Positions 1 through 9,223 of a stretch of 64,000 bases of DNA are shown piece after piece. The DNA is taken from positions 31,221 through 95,220 of the forward strand of contig NZ_BDGT01000018.1 in assembly GCF_001748285.1 (NCBI RefSeq). Reading direction: 5' to 3'. The position numbers were made by a program, and so were the translations under genes. The notes below the pieces were generated by a model, which saw only the letters and a program-made list of their open reading frames with translations, was not told where the DNA came from and searched no databases. This DNA is from Thermogemmatispora onikobensis (GTDB taxonomy: Bacteria; Chloroflexota; Ktedonobacteria; Ktedonobacterales; Ktedonobacteraceae). Position 1 is the first letter of the stretch, and each line of letters begins with the position of its first letter.

Positions 1-729
1 AAGGGGATACGTCGCCCGACCAGTAAGCTTGCTGGCCATCTAGAACTCCTCTGCCATAGTCAGTTGCAGCTCGCCCTCGGGCGCGACCTGGATATTGTGA
101 CGCAGGCAGAGAGCCGCGAGAGCTTCCTTGATCTGCGCATGAGCCAATGGCACATGACCTGCGGCTTCTATCTGGCTGAGCTGGTGGACCGTTTTCTGGA
201 GGAGCATACGCAGCAGAGTCGGGTCTACTTCCTTATGCTAGAGATGCTGCGTGCGCTCGATGCCGATGCCGCCCACTCTCAGAAGAAGCAGTCAACTGGT
301 CAGGCAGATGATTCCTTCCACACACTTTCGCAATTGCTGCTGCGCTACTTCGAGATCCATCTTTTAAGTCAGGTTGGCTACGAGCCGGCCTTCCGCGCTT
401 GCGCTCATTGTGCTGCCGAATTGCGTCCCGAACAAAATGGCTTCTCTCCTTCCCTGGGCGGCGCCCTTTGTCCTCGCTGCTCGCGCCTCTGGACTCGTCC
501 CCTCTCTGTGAAGGCGCTGCACGTGCTGCGCGTCCTGCAGCGTAGTGAGTGGCAGGCTGTTCCTCATTGGCGTCTCAATGCTCCGCTGCTGCTAGAGATC
601 GAGCGTGTGATGCATGATCTCCTCCGATTTCATCTGGAACGCGACTTGAAAACCTGGAGTTTTCTTGAAATGCTGCGCCTGGAACGAAATCTTGATAGTC
701 CCTCCCTTCCCACCGTCCCAAATCTGTGA
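1..729 (+). CDS. recO: DNA repair protein RecO (3' part; 5' end outside window)
   Basis: RecO helps load RecA onto SSB-coated single-stranded DNA in RecF-pathway recombinational repair. The frame is open from base 1, where it reads KGIRRPTSKLAGHLE, a conserved RecO stretch, so the N-terminal OB-fold lies upstream of the window. The remainder is the helical RecO_C domain and a four-cysteine zinc motif (CAHC near base 406, CPRC near 470). An internal TTG at 64 is not the start. The stop is at 727-729. The next gene, a transporter, starts 76 bases later and has no functional link to repair. Confidence 0.93.
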   Translation, partial: KGIRRPTSKLAGHLELLCHSQLQLALGRDLDIVTQAESRESFLDLRMSQWHMTCGFYLAELVDRFLEEHTQQSRVYFLMLEMLRALDADAAHSQKKQSTGQADDSFHTLSQLLLRYFEIHLLSQVGYEPAFRACAHCAAELRPEQNGFSPSLGGALCPRCSRLWTRPLSVKALHVLRVLQRSEWQAVPHWRLNAPLLLEIERVMHDLLRFHLERDLKTWSFLEMLRLERNLDSPSLPTVPNL

Positions 730-805
730 TAGAGTGGTGCTCAGGTCAGTCCCTTTGCGGTTGTCGTTCGGCTTCTTTGCCTATCTCCCTCTGAGGAGGT
801 TGTCC

Positions 806-2572
806 ATGAAACCATTTGCTCCCTCAGTCAGTGCCGACCTGGGAGCCGCGAAACGGCGCACCTCGGGCTATGCGACCTACGCTTTTGCGATCATGTTCTC
901 CATTAATTTCCTCAACTACATGGATCGTTATGTTTTCACAGGAGCCTCTACGACCATTGGCCAAGAGCTGGGACTGGGCTTAGACCAGCTTGGCTACATT
1001 GCCTCAGCCTTTCTGATTGTCTACACGCTAGGGACGCTGCCTTTTGGCATCTGGGCAGATCGCACGCGGCGCAAGAATGTAGTGGCGCTCTGCGTGGCTA
1101 TTTGGAGCCTGGCCACGGCCTTTACTGCCCTGGCCAGCAACTTTATTGCCCTCTTTCTGTCTCGCATGGTCTTGGGCGTCGGCGAGGCCGGTTACTATCC
1201 AGCGGGCACAGCTTTACTGAGCGACTACTATAGTCGTAAGAAGCGGGCCCGGGTCATGAGTCGCTGGGGAGCAGGCTCGCTGATTGGTCTGATGGTGGGT
1301 TTCATCCTCGGTGGCGTCATTGCAGGATTGGGGCGAGGGAGCTGGCGGCTCGCTTTTCTTATCTCAGGGATTCCAGGCCTCGTGCTCGCCCTGTTGGCCT
1401 GGCGCTTACGTGAGCCGCGACGCAATGAAGCTGATGAACTGGAGGGGGAAGAGGGGGGGCAGGTCGATGAGCCACAGGAGTTAGAGGAGGAGAGCCTCCG
1501 GGCCGGCTACGATCTTGTGCTTACGCATTGGAGGTCAGTGGTCAACGCGCTGATCTATCTCTTAGGAGGCTTCATCTTAGGTGGAGTAGTCACTGGCATG
1601 GTCCTCAAGGACTGGAAGGTAGCCTTGACCTTTATGACTATCGGGCTGGTGCTGGTCTTGGTCATTGCCCTGCTGGCCATCGGCGGCCTCTTTCTGGTGC
1701 TGCGCTGGCAAGCCAGCACTGCCCAGGCTGAAGAGACAGGGGCCAACGCCGGAGAAGAAGGAAGCTCTTCTCTTACAGAGGCAGTGGTCACTGAGTCCTC
1801 TCCGCCTGTGGTAGCAGGGCAGCGATTGCCCTTCTCCTGGCGACAGCTCTGGGGGGACTTCACTTCCCTGCTGCGCATTCGCAGCCTGGTTGTGTTGACA
1901 CTTGTCCAGGTCTTTGCCTTCTACGCTCAGGGAGCGAGTGTCTCCTTTTTGCCGATCTATCTGCATCAGAAGGATGCTCTGGGGCTGACAGTGGCGCAGG
2001 CGGCGACGCTCTCAGGCGTGGTGGTAGTCATCGCGGGCATTGCGGGGATGATCATCGGTGGTTATCTGGCAGATATTCTGAATACCTTCCACCCGGGGGC
2101 GCGTATTCTTGTCTGCGGGATTGGCTTTTTGCTCTGCGCCCCAAGCTTCGCCCTGGCGGTAACCGTGCATAGTACCACCGCCTTTATGGTCTTTTTCTTT
2201 ATTACGGCGATGCTCATCTTGCTTTATAATGGGCCCTGCACGGCGGCCATTCAGGATACTGTGCCCTCGGCCTTGCGCGCTTCGGCGGTTGCTCTGGCGC
2301 TGCTTCTGGCTCACTTGCTCGGCGACGCCTTTGCCCCATCGCTGATAGGGGTGCTGGCCCAGCATTTCGATCCGACAAACGGTGGTCATTTTGCGCACGA
2401 TGTAGCTGGCCAGGATCTACGCCTGGCGCTGTTGATGACCTGTGTACCGATGTTGACGCTGGCCGGACTGGTTGGCATCTTCGGGGCTCGCTGGATGAAG
2501 CGCGATATTGCTGCCGCGCAGCGTGCCGACGCCCTTTCTCAGGCGCGCGGTTCAGGTGCTGCAATGGTCTGA
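806..2572 (+). CDS. MFS transporter with duplicated membrane hairpin
   Basis: A 588-residue major facilitator superfamily permease, resembling Spinster/hexuronate-like carriers in its N-terminal half; substrate unknown. Start ATG 806 follows GAGGAGGT at 793-800; an upstream in-frame ATG inside recO is less likely. The N half carries the loop 2-3 motif GIWADRTRRKN and GEAGYYPAG in TM4. Between the two halves, where a roughly 60-residue cytoplasmic loop is normal, there is an acidic stretch, then an extra membrane hairpin, then a second acidic Ser-rich stretch. The extra hairpin (from residue 255) starts GFILGGVVTG and resembles TM5-6 (from residue 165, GFILGGVIAG), so it looks like an internal duplication giving about 14 membrane segments. 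The C half then resumes as a normal MFS fold. Confidence 0.88.
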   Translation: MKPFAPSVSADLGAAKRRTSGYATYAFAIMFSINFLNYMDRYVFTGASTTIGQELGLGLDQLGYIASAFLIVYTLGTLPFGIWADRTRRKNVVALCVAIWSLATAFTALASNFIALFLSRMVLGVGEAGYYPAGTALLSDYYSRKKRARVMSRWGAGSLIGLMVGFILGGVIAGLGRGSWRLAFLISGIPGLVLALLAWRLREPRRNEADELEGEEGGQVDEPQELEEESLRAGYDLVLTHWRSVVNALIYLLGGFILGGVVTGMVLKDWKVALTFMTIGLVLVLVIALLAIGGLFLVLRWQASTAQAEETGANAGEEGSSSLTEAVVTESSPPVVAGQRLPFSWRQLWGDFTSLLRIRSLVVLTLVQVFAFYAQGASVSFLPIYLHQKDALGLTVAQAATLSGVVVVIAGIAGMIIGGYLADILNTFHPGARILVCGIGFLLCAPSFALAVTVHSTTAFMVFFFITAMLILLYNGPCTAAIQDTVPSALRASAVALALLLAHLLGDAFAPSLIGVLAQHFDPTNGGHFAHDVAGQDLRLALLMTCVPMLTLAGLVGIFGARWMKRDIAAAQRADALSQARGSGAAMV

Positions 2573-2665
2573 GCCGAAGAGAGGAGAGATCTTCAACGAG
2601 CGAACGTCGTAGGGAGATCAGCAGCAAGCAGAAAACGGAATCTTTTCGTCAGAGGCTGGTAGGTA

Positions 2666-3997
2666 ATGGTGCATTTCTATGAGCTGGCGACAATGGATGC
2701 AGCTCAGCGCCGGCGTCTACTGCGTCGCGCCGAGCTGCGCATAGAAGAGGTAGCGGAGCGCGTGCGGCCAATCGTGGAGGATGTGCGCGCGCGTGGCGAC
2801 GCCGCGGTTCTGGAGTATACAGCGCGCTTTGATGGCGTTCAGCTGAGCGCAGCGCGTCTGCGAGTGAGTGCTGAGGAGAGAGAGCGCGCTCATCGTCAAC
2901 TCGATAGTCGTGTGCGCGCTGCGCTTGAACAGGCCATTCGCAATGTCAAGGTCTTTCATCAACGGCAATTGCCGCAAGAGCAATGGTATACCCAGGTAAT
3001 GCCGGGGGTCATGGCCGGGGAGCTGGTGACGCCGATCAGCAGTGTCGGCCTCTATGTCCCACGTGGCAAAGGGGCTTTCCCCTCCGTCATGTATATGCTG
3101 GCTGCCCCTGCCAGCATTGCCGGCGTACCGCGGATCGTTGTCTGTACCCCACCTGGTCCCGATGGTGAGATCGATGCCGCCTCTCTGGTGGCTGCCGATC
3201 TCTGCGGTGTGCACGAGATCTATCGCGTTGGTGGTGCGCAGGCCATAGCGGCCCTCGCTTATGGTACTGAGACCATCCCGCGGGTACATAAGATTACAGG
3301 GCCTGGCAGCGGCTATGTCGCGGCTGCTAAGCGGCTGCTCTACGGGGTCGTTGACGTCGGACTCCCGGCAGGACCCAGTGAGGCTATTCTCCTGGCCGAC
3401 GACAGCGCTGACCCCGAGCTGGTCGCGCGCGATCTGCTCATCGAGGCCGAGCACGGACCCGATTCTTCCAGTCTCCTGGTCACCCCTGCTCGAACCCTGG
3501 CGGAGGAGGTCAGCCGGCTCTTGCCGGCCAAAATTGCGGCCCTGCCTGAGTGGCGGCGCGCCTTCTGCCGCGCGGTCTTGGAGGAAGAGAAAGGGACAGG
3601 GGGGATCATCCTGACGGGCAGTATGGATGAGGCTGTGGACTTTGTCAACGAATATGCCCCTGAGCATCTGGAGGTTCAGGTACGTGAGCCATTCGCTCTA
3701 CTGACGCGCCTACGAAACGCGGGGGAGATTCTCGTAGGACCTGCGACCCCCATCTGTCTCGGCAACTATTGCATAGGCACCAACGCCATTCTGCCAACCG
3801 GCGGCTTTGCTCACACCTTTTCGGCAACCTCGGTTCACGATTTTCTCAAGCGCACGGGCGTGGCCTATGTGACAGCTACAGGGTACCGTGCGTTAGAAGA
3901 GACAACGCGGACGCTGGCAGAATTTGAAGGCTTCCCAGCTCACGCGGCTGCCGTCAGCGAGCGTGCCCTGCCGACGTGGCCAGAAGCTGGCGAGTAA
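2666..3997 (+). CDS. hisD: Histidinol dehydrogenase
   Basis: 443 residues, the usual HisD length. It catalyses the last two steps of histidine synthesis, oxidising L-histidinol to L-histidine with two NAD+ in the cytoplasm. Family features visible are PRGKGAFPSVMYMLAAPA (near residue 133), VGGAQAIAALAYGTE, KITGPGSGYVAAAKR, GPSEAILLAD, the zinc/active-site segment EAEHGPDSSS and the C-terminal histidines in SVHDFLKRTG and FPAHAAAV. Start ATG 2666 has only a weak ribosome site (GGTAGGT). No other his gene is adjacent, so histidine genes are dispersed here. It lies 93 bases after the MFS gene and may be co-transcribed with it, but no function is shared. Confidence 0.96.
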   Translation: MVHFYELATMDAAQRRRLLRRAELRIEEVAERVRPIVEDVRARGDAAVLEYTARFDGVQLSAARLRVSAEERERAHRQLDSRVRAALEQAIRNVKVFHQRQLPQEQWYTQVMPGVMAGELVTPISSVGLYVPRGKGAFPSVMYMLAAPASIAGVPRIVVCTPPGPDGEIDAASLVAADLCGVHEIYRVGGAQAIAALAYGTETIPRVHKITGPGSGYVAAAKRLLYGVVDVGLPAGPSEAILLADDSADPELVARDLLIEAEHGPDSSSLLVTPARTLAEEVSRLLPAKIAALPEWRRAFCRAVLEEEKGTGGIILTGSMDEAVDFVNEYAPEHLEVQVREPFALLTRLRNAGEILVGPATPICLGNYCIGTNAILPTGGFAHTFSATSVHDFLKRTGVAYVTATGYRALEETTRTLAEFEGFPAHAAAVSERALPTWPEAGE

Positions 3998-4138
3998 GGT
4001 GGCGGCCTTATGGGCTGTGGCTGGCTCAGCCGGTCCCCAGGAAGGTGGAGCAGTGCGGACTTGCCGGGCATGGGGCGGCTGAGCTGTGCAGGGTTCACAT
4101 AGAGATAGTACAATAGCTTACTTCCTGTTCAGTGAAAA

Positions 4139-4149
4139 TGTGCTATAAT
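4139..4149 (+). promoter_or_regulatory. Extended -10 promoter TGTGCTATAAT
   Basis: A perfect TATAAT at 4144-4149 is preceded by TGTGC, the TRTG extended -10 form. Only a poor -35 (TTCCTG at 4122-4127, 16-base spacer) is visible. It would give a leader of about 255 bases before the kinase gene. The same 11-base element recurs upstream of the nuo operon. Confidence 0.65.
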
Positions 4150-4182
4150 GCGCCCAGCACCATGAGCAACGAGCGAGCGTTT

Positions 4183-4200
4183 TTCCTGGAAAACCAGGAA
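4183..4200 (+). other. Short hairpin in kinase leader
   Basis: TTCCTGG and CCAGGAA form a 7-base-pair stem around an AAAA loop inside the long leader of the kinase gene. No T-run follows, so it is not a simple terminator. No known riboswitch class was recognised in the 4150-4411 leader. Confidence 0.4.
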
Positions 4201-4411
4201 GCCTGAGCTGGTAGGCTGGGGGCGAGAGAAGGGTCGAGAGGGGAGCAGGGGCGAACCTGATAAAGAGGATAGCCAGTGGCAGGGGCTTGGAGACAACGGA
4301 GTGGTGGACAGGCCAGCAGAGCAGGGTCGATACGCCTTGCGTGAATGCAAGGGCAAGGGGCGACCCTTTCAAGAGAATTCTGGGCTGCATTAAGAAGCGG
4401 TGTAAGGAAAG

Positions 4412-6211
4412 ATGGCTAGCAATCACTCTGATCCCAGAGAAGTCGTGTCTGCCGGGAATGCAGCAACACCTTCAAGCGGGCAAGGCGAGAGCGGACCTCG
4501 GTTGCCCCCGCCGCCGGGAGCTCCGGCGGCGGTTGGGGCTGGTAGTGTGATGCCGGCGAGTGCCGGGTCAGCAGCATCGGGGGCTGGGGTGATGCGCCTC
4601 AGCCCTGGGGTCTTGCTGTCGAATGGGCGCTATAGAATTGAGCATCTGGTGGCGGCGGGCGGTATGGGAGCTGTGTATCGCGCGATCGATCTGCGCTTTG
4701 AGCGTCCCTGTGCGGTCAAAGAAATGCTGGACGATTTTCAGAGCGAGGTGGAGAGGAACCAGGCAGTCGAGTGGTTCAAACGAGAAGCAACCCTGTTGCT
4801 TGATTTGAATCATCCCTGTATCCCGCGCGTACGCGACTTCTTTGTGGAAGAGGGGCGCCATTATCTGGTGATGGACTTCATTGAAGGGCGCACGCTGGCC
4901 AAAGTGCTGGAGGAGGAAGGGAATGTTGTGGGGCTTAACGGTGCGCGGGGTGTCCCCGAGGCGCGCGCCAGGAGCTGGGCGCAGCAGATCTGCAACGTTC
5001 TGAGCTACCTGCATCGCCAGAATCCGCCGATTATCTTCCGTGATCTGAAGCCGTCGAACATCATGGTCACGGATCGTGATGAGATCAAGCTCATAGACTT
5101 TGGGATTGCGCGTACCTTCCAGTCGCAGCGCCAGGCCACCATCATCATGACCATTGGCTATGCGCCTCCGGAGCAGCTGCATGGGATGCCGGAACCGCGC
5201 AGCGACATCTATGCCCTGGGGGCGACTTTGCATCGCCTCCTGACGCATCACGATGCGGCCAACAATAGGCCGACGATCTTCTCGTTCCCTCCAGTGAGGA
5301 GCTTGCGCCCCGATGTCTCACCCGAGTTTGAGCAAGTCATCATGAAGGCGCTGGCGCCCAGCGTAGAGCAGCGCTGGTCGAACGCGGCGGAGATGGAGCG
5401 GGCGATTCTGAGTCTGCCGCCGATCAAAGTGACGCCGCCGTTGGCGAGCAGCGTGCCGCCAACAATAGCAGCTGTGCCGGCGACGCCGGGGCAGGTGGCG
5501 CTGCCAGTCGGTGGTACCACCGGCCCAGCCGGGCAATTCATTCTCACAGCGCAGGCTCAGCTGCAGGCTGGGCGAATCGAAGCTGCCTATGCTGCTGTCC
5601 AGCAGGCTTATGCCCTGGAGCCAAACAATGCCCTGGTCCATAAGATCTTTGGGCAGGTTTTTGCGCGCCGTCAGCCGCCTGATCCTCAGCGGGCGATTCA
5701 AGCGTACAACCGCTCAGTTCAGCTCAATCCCAATGATGCTGAGACGCATAAGCTGGTTGGGGATGTCTATCATTTCATCCTCATGCGCCCAGGTGATGCC
5801 AGCACAGCCTATACGCAGTCTCTGCGCCTGAATCCCAATGATTTCGAAGCCCACCAACGCCTGGCGCAGTGCTACGAGCGGCTGAATCAGTTTGAGCCTG
5901 CCTTACGGGAGTTTCAAGAAGCCCTGCGGCTCGCTCCCAAGGTTCCGAATCTGCTCGTCGCTTTGCACTATGAGATCGGCCAGCTGGCCTGGCGACTCAA
6001 TCAGCTACCACTGGCTGAGCGGAGCTTTGTGCAGGTCCTGATTATCAATCCCGCGGATCATCAGACGCGCTTCCTCTTGAGCCAGGTCTATGAGCGGGAG
6101 AACAAGCTCGGCGATGCACTGCGCGAGTGCCGCTATGTCGTTGGGGCCATGCCCACCAATCAGGCGGCTCAGGCCATGTTACAGCGCCTGCAAGCCAGGT
6201 TAGGACGATGA
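4412..6211 (+). CDS. Serine/threonine protein kinase with TPR repeats
   Basis: 599 residues. After a low-complexity Ala/Gly/Pro-rich N-terminus (to about residue 65) comes a Hanks-type kinase domain: GGMGAVYRA (from residue 83), catalytic lysine K103 in CAVKEM, FRDLKPSN with D211 and the DFG aspartate D229. The usual HRD is FRD. APPEQL follows in the activation segment. A Pro/Val-rich linker leads to about six TPR units from residue 378 to the end. No transmembrane segment is seen, so this is a soluble kinase. Start ATG 4412 follows AAGGAAAG. A PP2C phosphatase gene begins 60 bases after the stop, which suggests a reversible phosphorylation pair. Targets are unknown. Confidence 0.92.
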   Translation: MASNHSDPREVVSAGNAATPSSGQGESGPRLPPPPGAPAAVGAGSVMPASAGSAASGAGVMRLSPGVLLSNGRYRIEHLVAAGGMGAVYRAIDLRFERPCAVKEMLDDFQSEVERNQAVEWFKREATLLLDLNHPCIPRVRDFFVEEGRHYLVMDFIEGRTLAKVLEEEGNVVGLNGARGVPEARARSWAQQICNVLSYLHRQNPPIIFRDLKPSNIMVTDRDEIKLIDFGIARTFQSQRQATIIMTIGYAPPEQLHGMPEPRSDIYALGATLHRLLTHHDAANNRPTIFSFPPVRSLRPDVSPEFEQVIMKALAPSVEQRWSNAAEMERAILSLPPIKVTPPLASSVPPTIAAVPATPGQVALPVGGTTGPAGQFILTAQAQLQAGRIEAAYAAVQQAYALEPNNALVHKIFGQVFARRQPPDPQRAIQAYNRSVQLNPNDAETHKLVGDVYHFILMRPGDASTAYTQSLRLNPNDFEAHQRLAQCYERLNQFEPALREFQEALRLAPKVPNLLVALHYEIGQLAWRLNQLPLAERSFVQVLIINPADHQTRFLLSQVYERENKLGDALRECRYVVGAMPTNQAAQAMLQRLQARLGR

Positions 6212-6270
6212 GAGACTATTTGCTCCTTCGGCGCATTTCGTCAGCTTTGGATGTAAGGGAGAAAGTGCCG

Positions 6271-8976
6271 ATGAGTACGTATCACCTGTGTTCCGCGGAA
6301 AGGAAAAACATCGGCCTGCTGTCAACCAGAATTGGCCTCTTGCTTGGCGCGCTTCTCATCGCCTTACAGCTCCTGTGGCCTGTTGCTGCAGTCGCTGCTC
6401 CTGGAGGTGGGAGCGTCGACGTCGGGAAAAGTCAGGTGCTTGACCTGGTGGGGGCTGCAGTCGTTCGTTTGCTGGTGACCTATACTTCTGATCATGCGAG
6501 TGGTGGTCAGCTACCTCTCACACGGACCTCAGTGGGAAGCGAGCTGTCCGATGAGCCGGCCCCGCTGAGTCCGCCTGATGTTCAGTGCACAGGCTTGGGG
6601 GTGCTTGTCAGAAGCTGGCAGCCGCGGGGAGCAAATGACCTCAACGCCTGGGTCTTAACCGACGGAGACCTGGTGAGCAGGTTGCGCCTCTGTGGAAACA
6701 GTGGCAGCCTCCCGGGCCAATTAACCTCGATTGATATTTATAGCAGCTCAACCGGGCTGGGAACCCTGTTGACTCGCATTGCTTGTGCTGGCTTACCGCT
6801 GAGCTGCTCGAATCGTGGCCCGTTGTTCCCAGAGGGTGGCAGTAGTTGCCCGATAGCACTCGATAATTGTGCTCATACTCTCGTGCTTGTTCCTTTCCAT
6901 AGCGCCTATGCTCTCCCTTCTGCCGACCTGGCATCGCTCTCCTCGGGGGAGCAGACAACGACCTTTGGACTGGAGCTTACTGACGCCAGCGGCGCCCTGC
7001 CTGCTCAGGCCAGCCAGGCGCCAAACTTTCTCACTCCCGAGCTGATTGGGGGCCAGGAGCGACCTGTAAACACCGCCACCTCGACACCTGGTGAGCCGCA
7101 GGAGGGGGGGACGCCAATCGTTAATCAGGCTGGGCAGGTCGTTGGCTTGCAGCTTCTCAGCGGCGAGGCCAGCGACGCCAGTCAAGTGCGTGCTCTCCTC
7201 AACAGCTTCAACCTGCTAGAGGCGCCCGCTAATCCGCTCCTTGCTCACTGGCGAGCTGGCATCCAGGACTATTATCGTGGCCAGTATCAGCAGGCCAAAG
7301 GGGAGTTTCAGCAAACCCTCACGCTCAGCCAAAACCAGCTGCGAGGGGCCCAGCAATTCCTCCAGCTCATCAACCAGCGTCTGCAGACTCCAACAAGTAG
7401 TCAGGCCCAGCCGCAGGGGGCAGGCAGCGAGGTCGGTTTCGCGGGGCTCCCGCTGCTTGTCTGGGGAGGCATCGTCGGCTTGCTCCTCCTGGTAGTCATT
7501 CTGCTGTTGATCACTCTCACGGTGGGGCGCGTCAAGAGGCGCAAGGAGCTGGAGCGCTTCCGCAAAGAAGAGGAAGAAGCCAAGCGCCAGGCAGATCTGG
7601 AAGCGGAGCGTCAACGGCAGCGGGTCAGAACTCTCCAGGCGCAGCCGCAGCCGCAAGCCGCAGTTCCTGCAGCGAGACCCCAACAGAGCCAGCTGGAGAG
7701 GGAAGAAAGAGCGGTGGCCTCGGCGTCGACAGCTGGAGCCGCGGCCCTGCTGCAATGTCCGCGCTGTAAGCAGCAGGTCAGTCGTGGTGTCGAATATTGC
7801 CCCTCATGTGGTGTGTTGCTCTCACCATCGACCTCGGGCCTGCGCCTCCGTGCGCTCGTGCCGCCCGAGGCTGCGGCTCCTCAGCCAGCAGCACCCATGC
7901 CGGGGACAGAGGCGCCGACCGAGAACGAGATGCCGGCGGCGGCTTTCTCGACGTCCCCTTCCCCTGCTCAATCCGCCTCGGTGACCCCGCTCAGCGATCA
8001 ACCCACCTTTGTCTTGCCCCCACTCAGCGATCAACCAACGCAAGCGATCGCTGCCCCTGCCGCTTCGAGGTCAGAGGGCAAAACTCAGGTCATAAGAGGA
8101 AGACAGCGGATGAAGAGCCTTCAGCTGGTGGTTGGTCATCGCACTGATCCAGGCATTAAACGGCGCCATAAGCCGAATGAGGACAGTCTGCTGGCCATTC
8201 TTGGGGGGCGGCAACTCGGCGGTGGGCAGGTGCAGCCCTGGGGCCTCTTCGTTGTGGCTGACGGCATGGGGGGCCATGCCAATGGACAGGATGCCAGCCG
8301 CCTGGCCATTCAAACGATTGTCGACTACGTACTCCCTTCGCTCCTACGCGGGCACGAGCTGAGTAGCAATGACTACCAGCGCCTCCTGGTAGAGGGAGTG
8401 CAGTCGGCCAATCAGGCTGTTCACGAGCAGAACCAGCGCGAGCATGCCGACATGGGAACCACCATGACCACAGCTTTGATTGTCGGCTCCGTGGCCTATG
8501 TTGCCAATGTAGGTGATAGCCGCACCTATCTCTATCGAGAGGGTGGAGGCCTCAAGAAGGTCACACAAGATCATTCGGTAGTTGCCAGCCTGGTAGAAGC
8601 AGGCATTATCAAACCAGAGGATATCTACACCCATCCGAAGCGCAATCAGATCTATCGGAGCTTAGGCGAAAAGCCAATCGTCGAGGTCGATCCTTTCCGC
8701 GAGGAGCTGCTGCCTGGCGATAAACTCTTGCTCTGCTCCGATGGTCTCTGGGATATGACTCGTGATCCCTACATTGAGTCTGTGCTGCGCAAGTCCGCTG
8801 ATCCTCAACAGCTCGTTAACGATCTGGTGCAGCTCGCGCTCGATGGTGGCGGAGAGGATAACATTTCCGTCATTGTCGTCCAGCTCGTCGAAAGTACACG
8901 CGCGAAAGGCTCGACAGTCCTGCAAGTCCTTGCTCAGCCGGATCAGTTTGCTCTACCTACCTTGCCACAGAGCTGA
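6271..8976 (+). CDS. Membrane protein: periplasmic protease-like domain, zinc ribbon and PP2C phosphatase
   Basis: 901 residues. ATG 6271 follows AAGGGA at 6255-6260; the upstream in-frame ATG lies inside the kinase gene. Order: N-terminal signal/anchor (residues about 10-42, ending WPVAAVAAPGG); an outside region of about 340 residues that resembles a trypsin-like fold near its end (GGTPIVNQAGQVVGLQL) but has no GNSGG serine motif; a TPR-like helical stretch; a membrane helix at about 392-418; a charged coil; a four-Cys zinc ribbon (CPRC from C496, then CPSCG); a Pro/Ser linker; and a PP2C phosphatase from about 621. Metal ligands are visible in DGMGGH (D664), GDSR, DGLWD and EDNIS (D863). 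The phosphatase should be cytoplasmic and likely opposes the kinase encoded just upstream. Confidence 0.88.
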   Translation: MSTYHLCSAERKNIGLLSTRIGLLLGALLIALQLLWPVAAVAAPGGGSVDVGKSQVLDLVGAAVVRLLVTYTSDHASGGQLPLTRTSVGSELSDEPAPLSPPDVQCTGLGVLVRSWQPRGANDLNAWVLTDGDLVSRLRLCGNSGSLPGQLTSIDIYSSSTGLGTLLTRIACAGLPLSCSNRGPLFPEGGSSCPIALDNCAHTLVLVPFHSAYALPSADLASLSSGEQTTTFGLELTDASGALPAQASQAPNFLTPELIGGQERPVNTATSTPGEPQEGGTPIVNQAGQVVGLQLLSGEASDASQVRALLNSFNLLEAPANPLLAHWRAGIQDYYRGQYQQAKGEFQQTLTLSQNQLRGAQQFLQLINQRLQTPTSSQAQPQGAGSEVGFAGLPLLVWGGIVGLLLLVVILLLITLTVGRVKRRKELERFRKEEEEAKRQADLEAERQRQRVRTLQAQPQPQAAVPAARPQQSQLEREERAVASASTAGAAALLQCPRCKQQVSRGVEYCPSCGVLLSPSTSGLRLRALVPPEAAAPQPAAPMPGTEAPTENEMPAAAFSTSPSPAQSASVTPLSDQPTFVLPPLSDQPTQAIAAPAASRSEGKTQVIRGRQRMKSLQLVVGHRTDPGIKRRHKPNEDSLLAILGGRQLGGGQVQPWGLFVVADGMGGHANGQDASRLAIQTIVDYVLPSLLRGHELSSNDYQRLLVEGVQSANQAVHEQNQREHADMGTTMTTALIVGSVAYVANVGDSRTYLYREGGGLKKVTQDHSVVASLVEAGIIKPEDIYTHPKRNQIYRSLGEKPIVEVDPFREELLPGDKLLLCSDGLWDMTRDPYIESVLRKSADPQQLVNDLVQLALDGGGEDNISVIVVQLVESTRAKGSTVLQVLAQPDQFALPTLPQS

Positions 8977-9007
8977 CACCGCAGCAGCACGGCGGCGATC
9001 GAAAGCA

Positions 9008-9037
9008 GCAGAGGCGAGCAGAGGCGAGCAGAGGCGC
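9008..9037. repeat. Three tandem 10-base repeats (GCAGAGGCGA)
   Basis: Three copies of GCAGAGGCGA, the last with one changed base, sit between the PP2C stop and its terminator. A 10-base unit keeps the copies on one helical face, but slippage is an equally good explanation. Confidence 0.6.
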
Positions 9038-9071
9038 GCCAGGAGAAGCATCCTCCTGGCGCTTGCTTTTT
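9036..9071 (+). terminator. Rho-independent terminator of the kinase-PP2C unit
   Basis: A perfect 10-base-pair stem (GCGCCAGGAG at 9036-9045 with CTCCTGGCGC at 9053-9062) is followed by TTGCTTTTT. It lies 60 bases after the PP2C stop and before the nuo promoter. Confidence 0.85.
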
Positions 9072-9129
9072 GGGTCGGGGAGTGGTCCGGTTCTGCCAGG
9101 CCAGAGAGGGGTAGAGTCAGCCGGTCAGT

Positions 9130-9158
9130 TTGTCGCCTGTTCAACCCTGTGCTATAAT
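9130..9158 (+). promoter_or_regulatory. Sigma-A-type promoter of the nuo operon
   Basis: TTGTCG at 9130-9135, a 17-base spacer and TATAAT at 9153-9158, with an extended -10 (TGTGC) immediately before. It lies between the preceding terminator and nuoA, about 65 bases ahead of the nuoA start. Confidence 0.8.
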
Positions 9159-9223
9159 CTTTGCAGCATCTTCTGACCCTCTTTTCCTTTGTAAACAAGG
9201 GTCCGACAGCTGGAGGAAGGCGT

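Noticed and set aside
4150..4411. c-di-GMP (GEMM) riboswitch in the kinase leader
   Set aside because: A tetraloop-like stem and G-rich tract are present but the conserved GEMM core is not.
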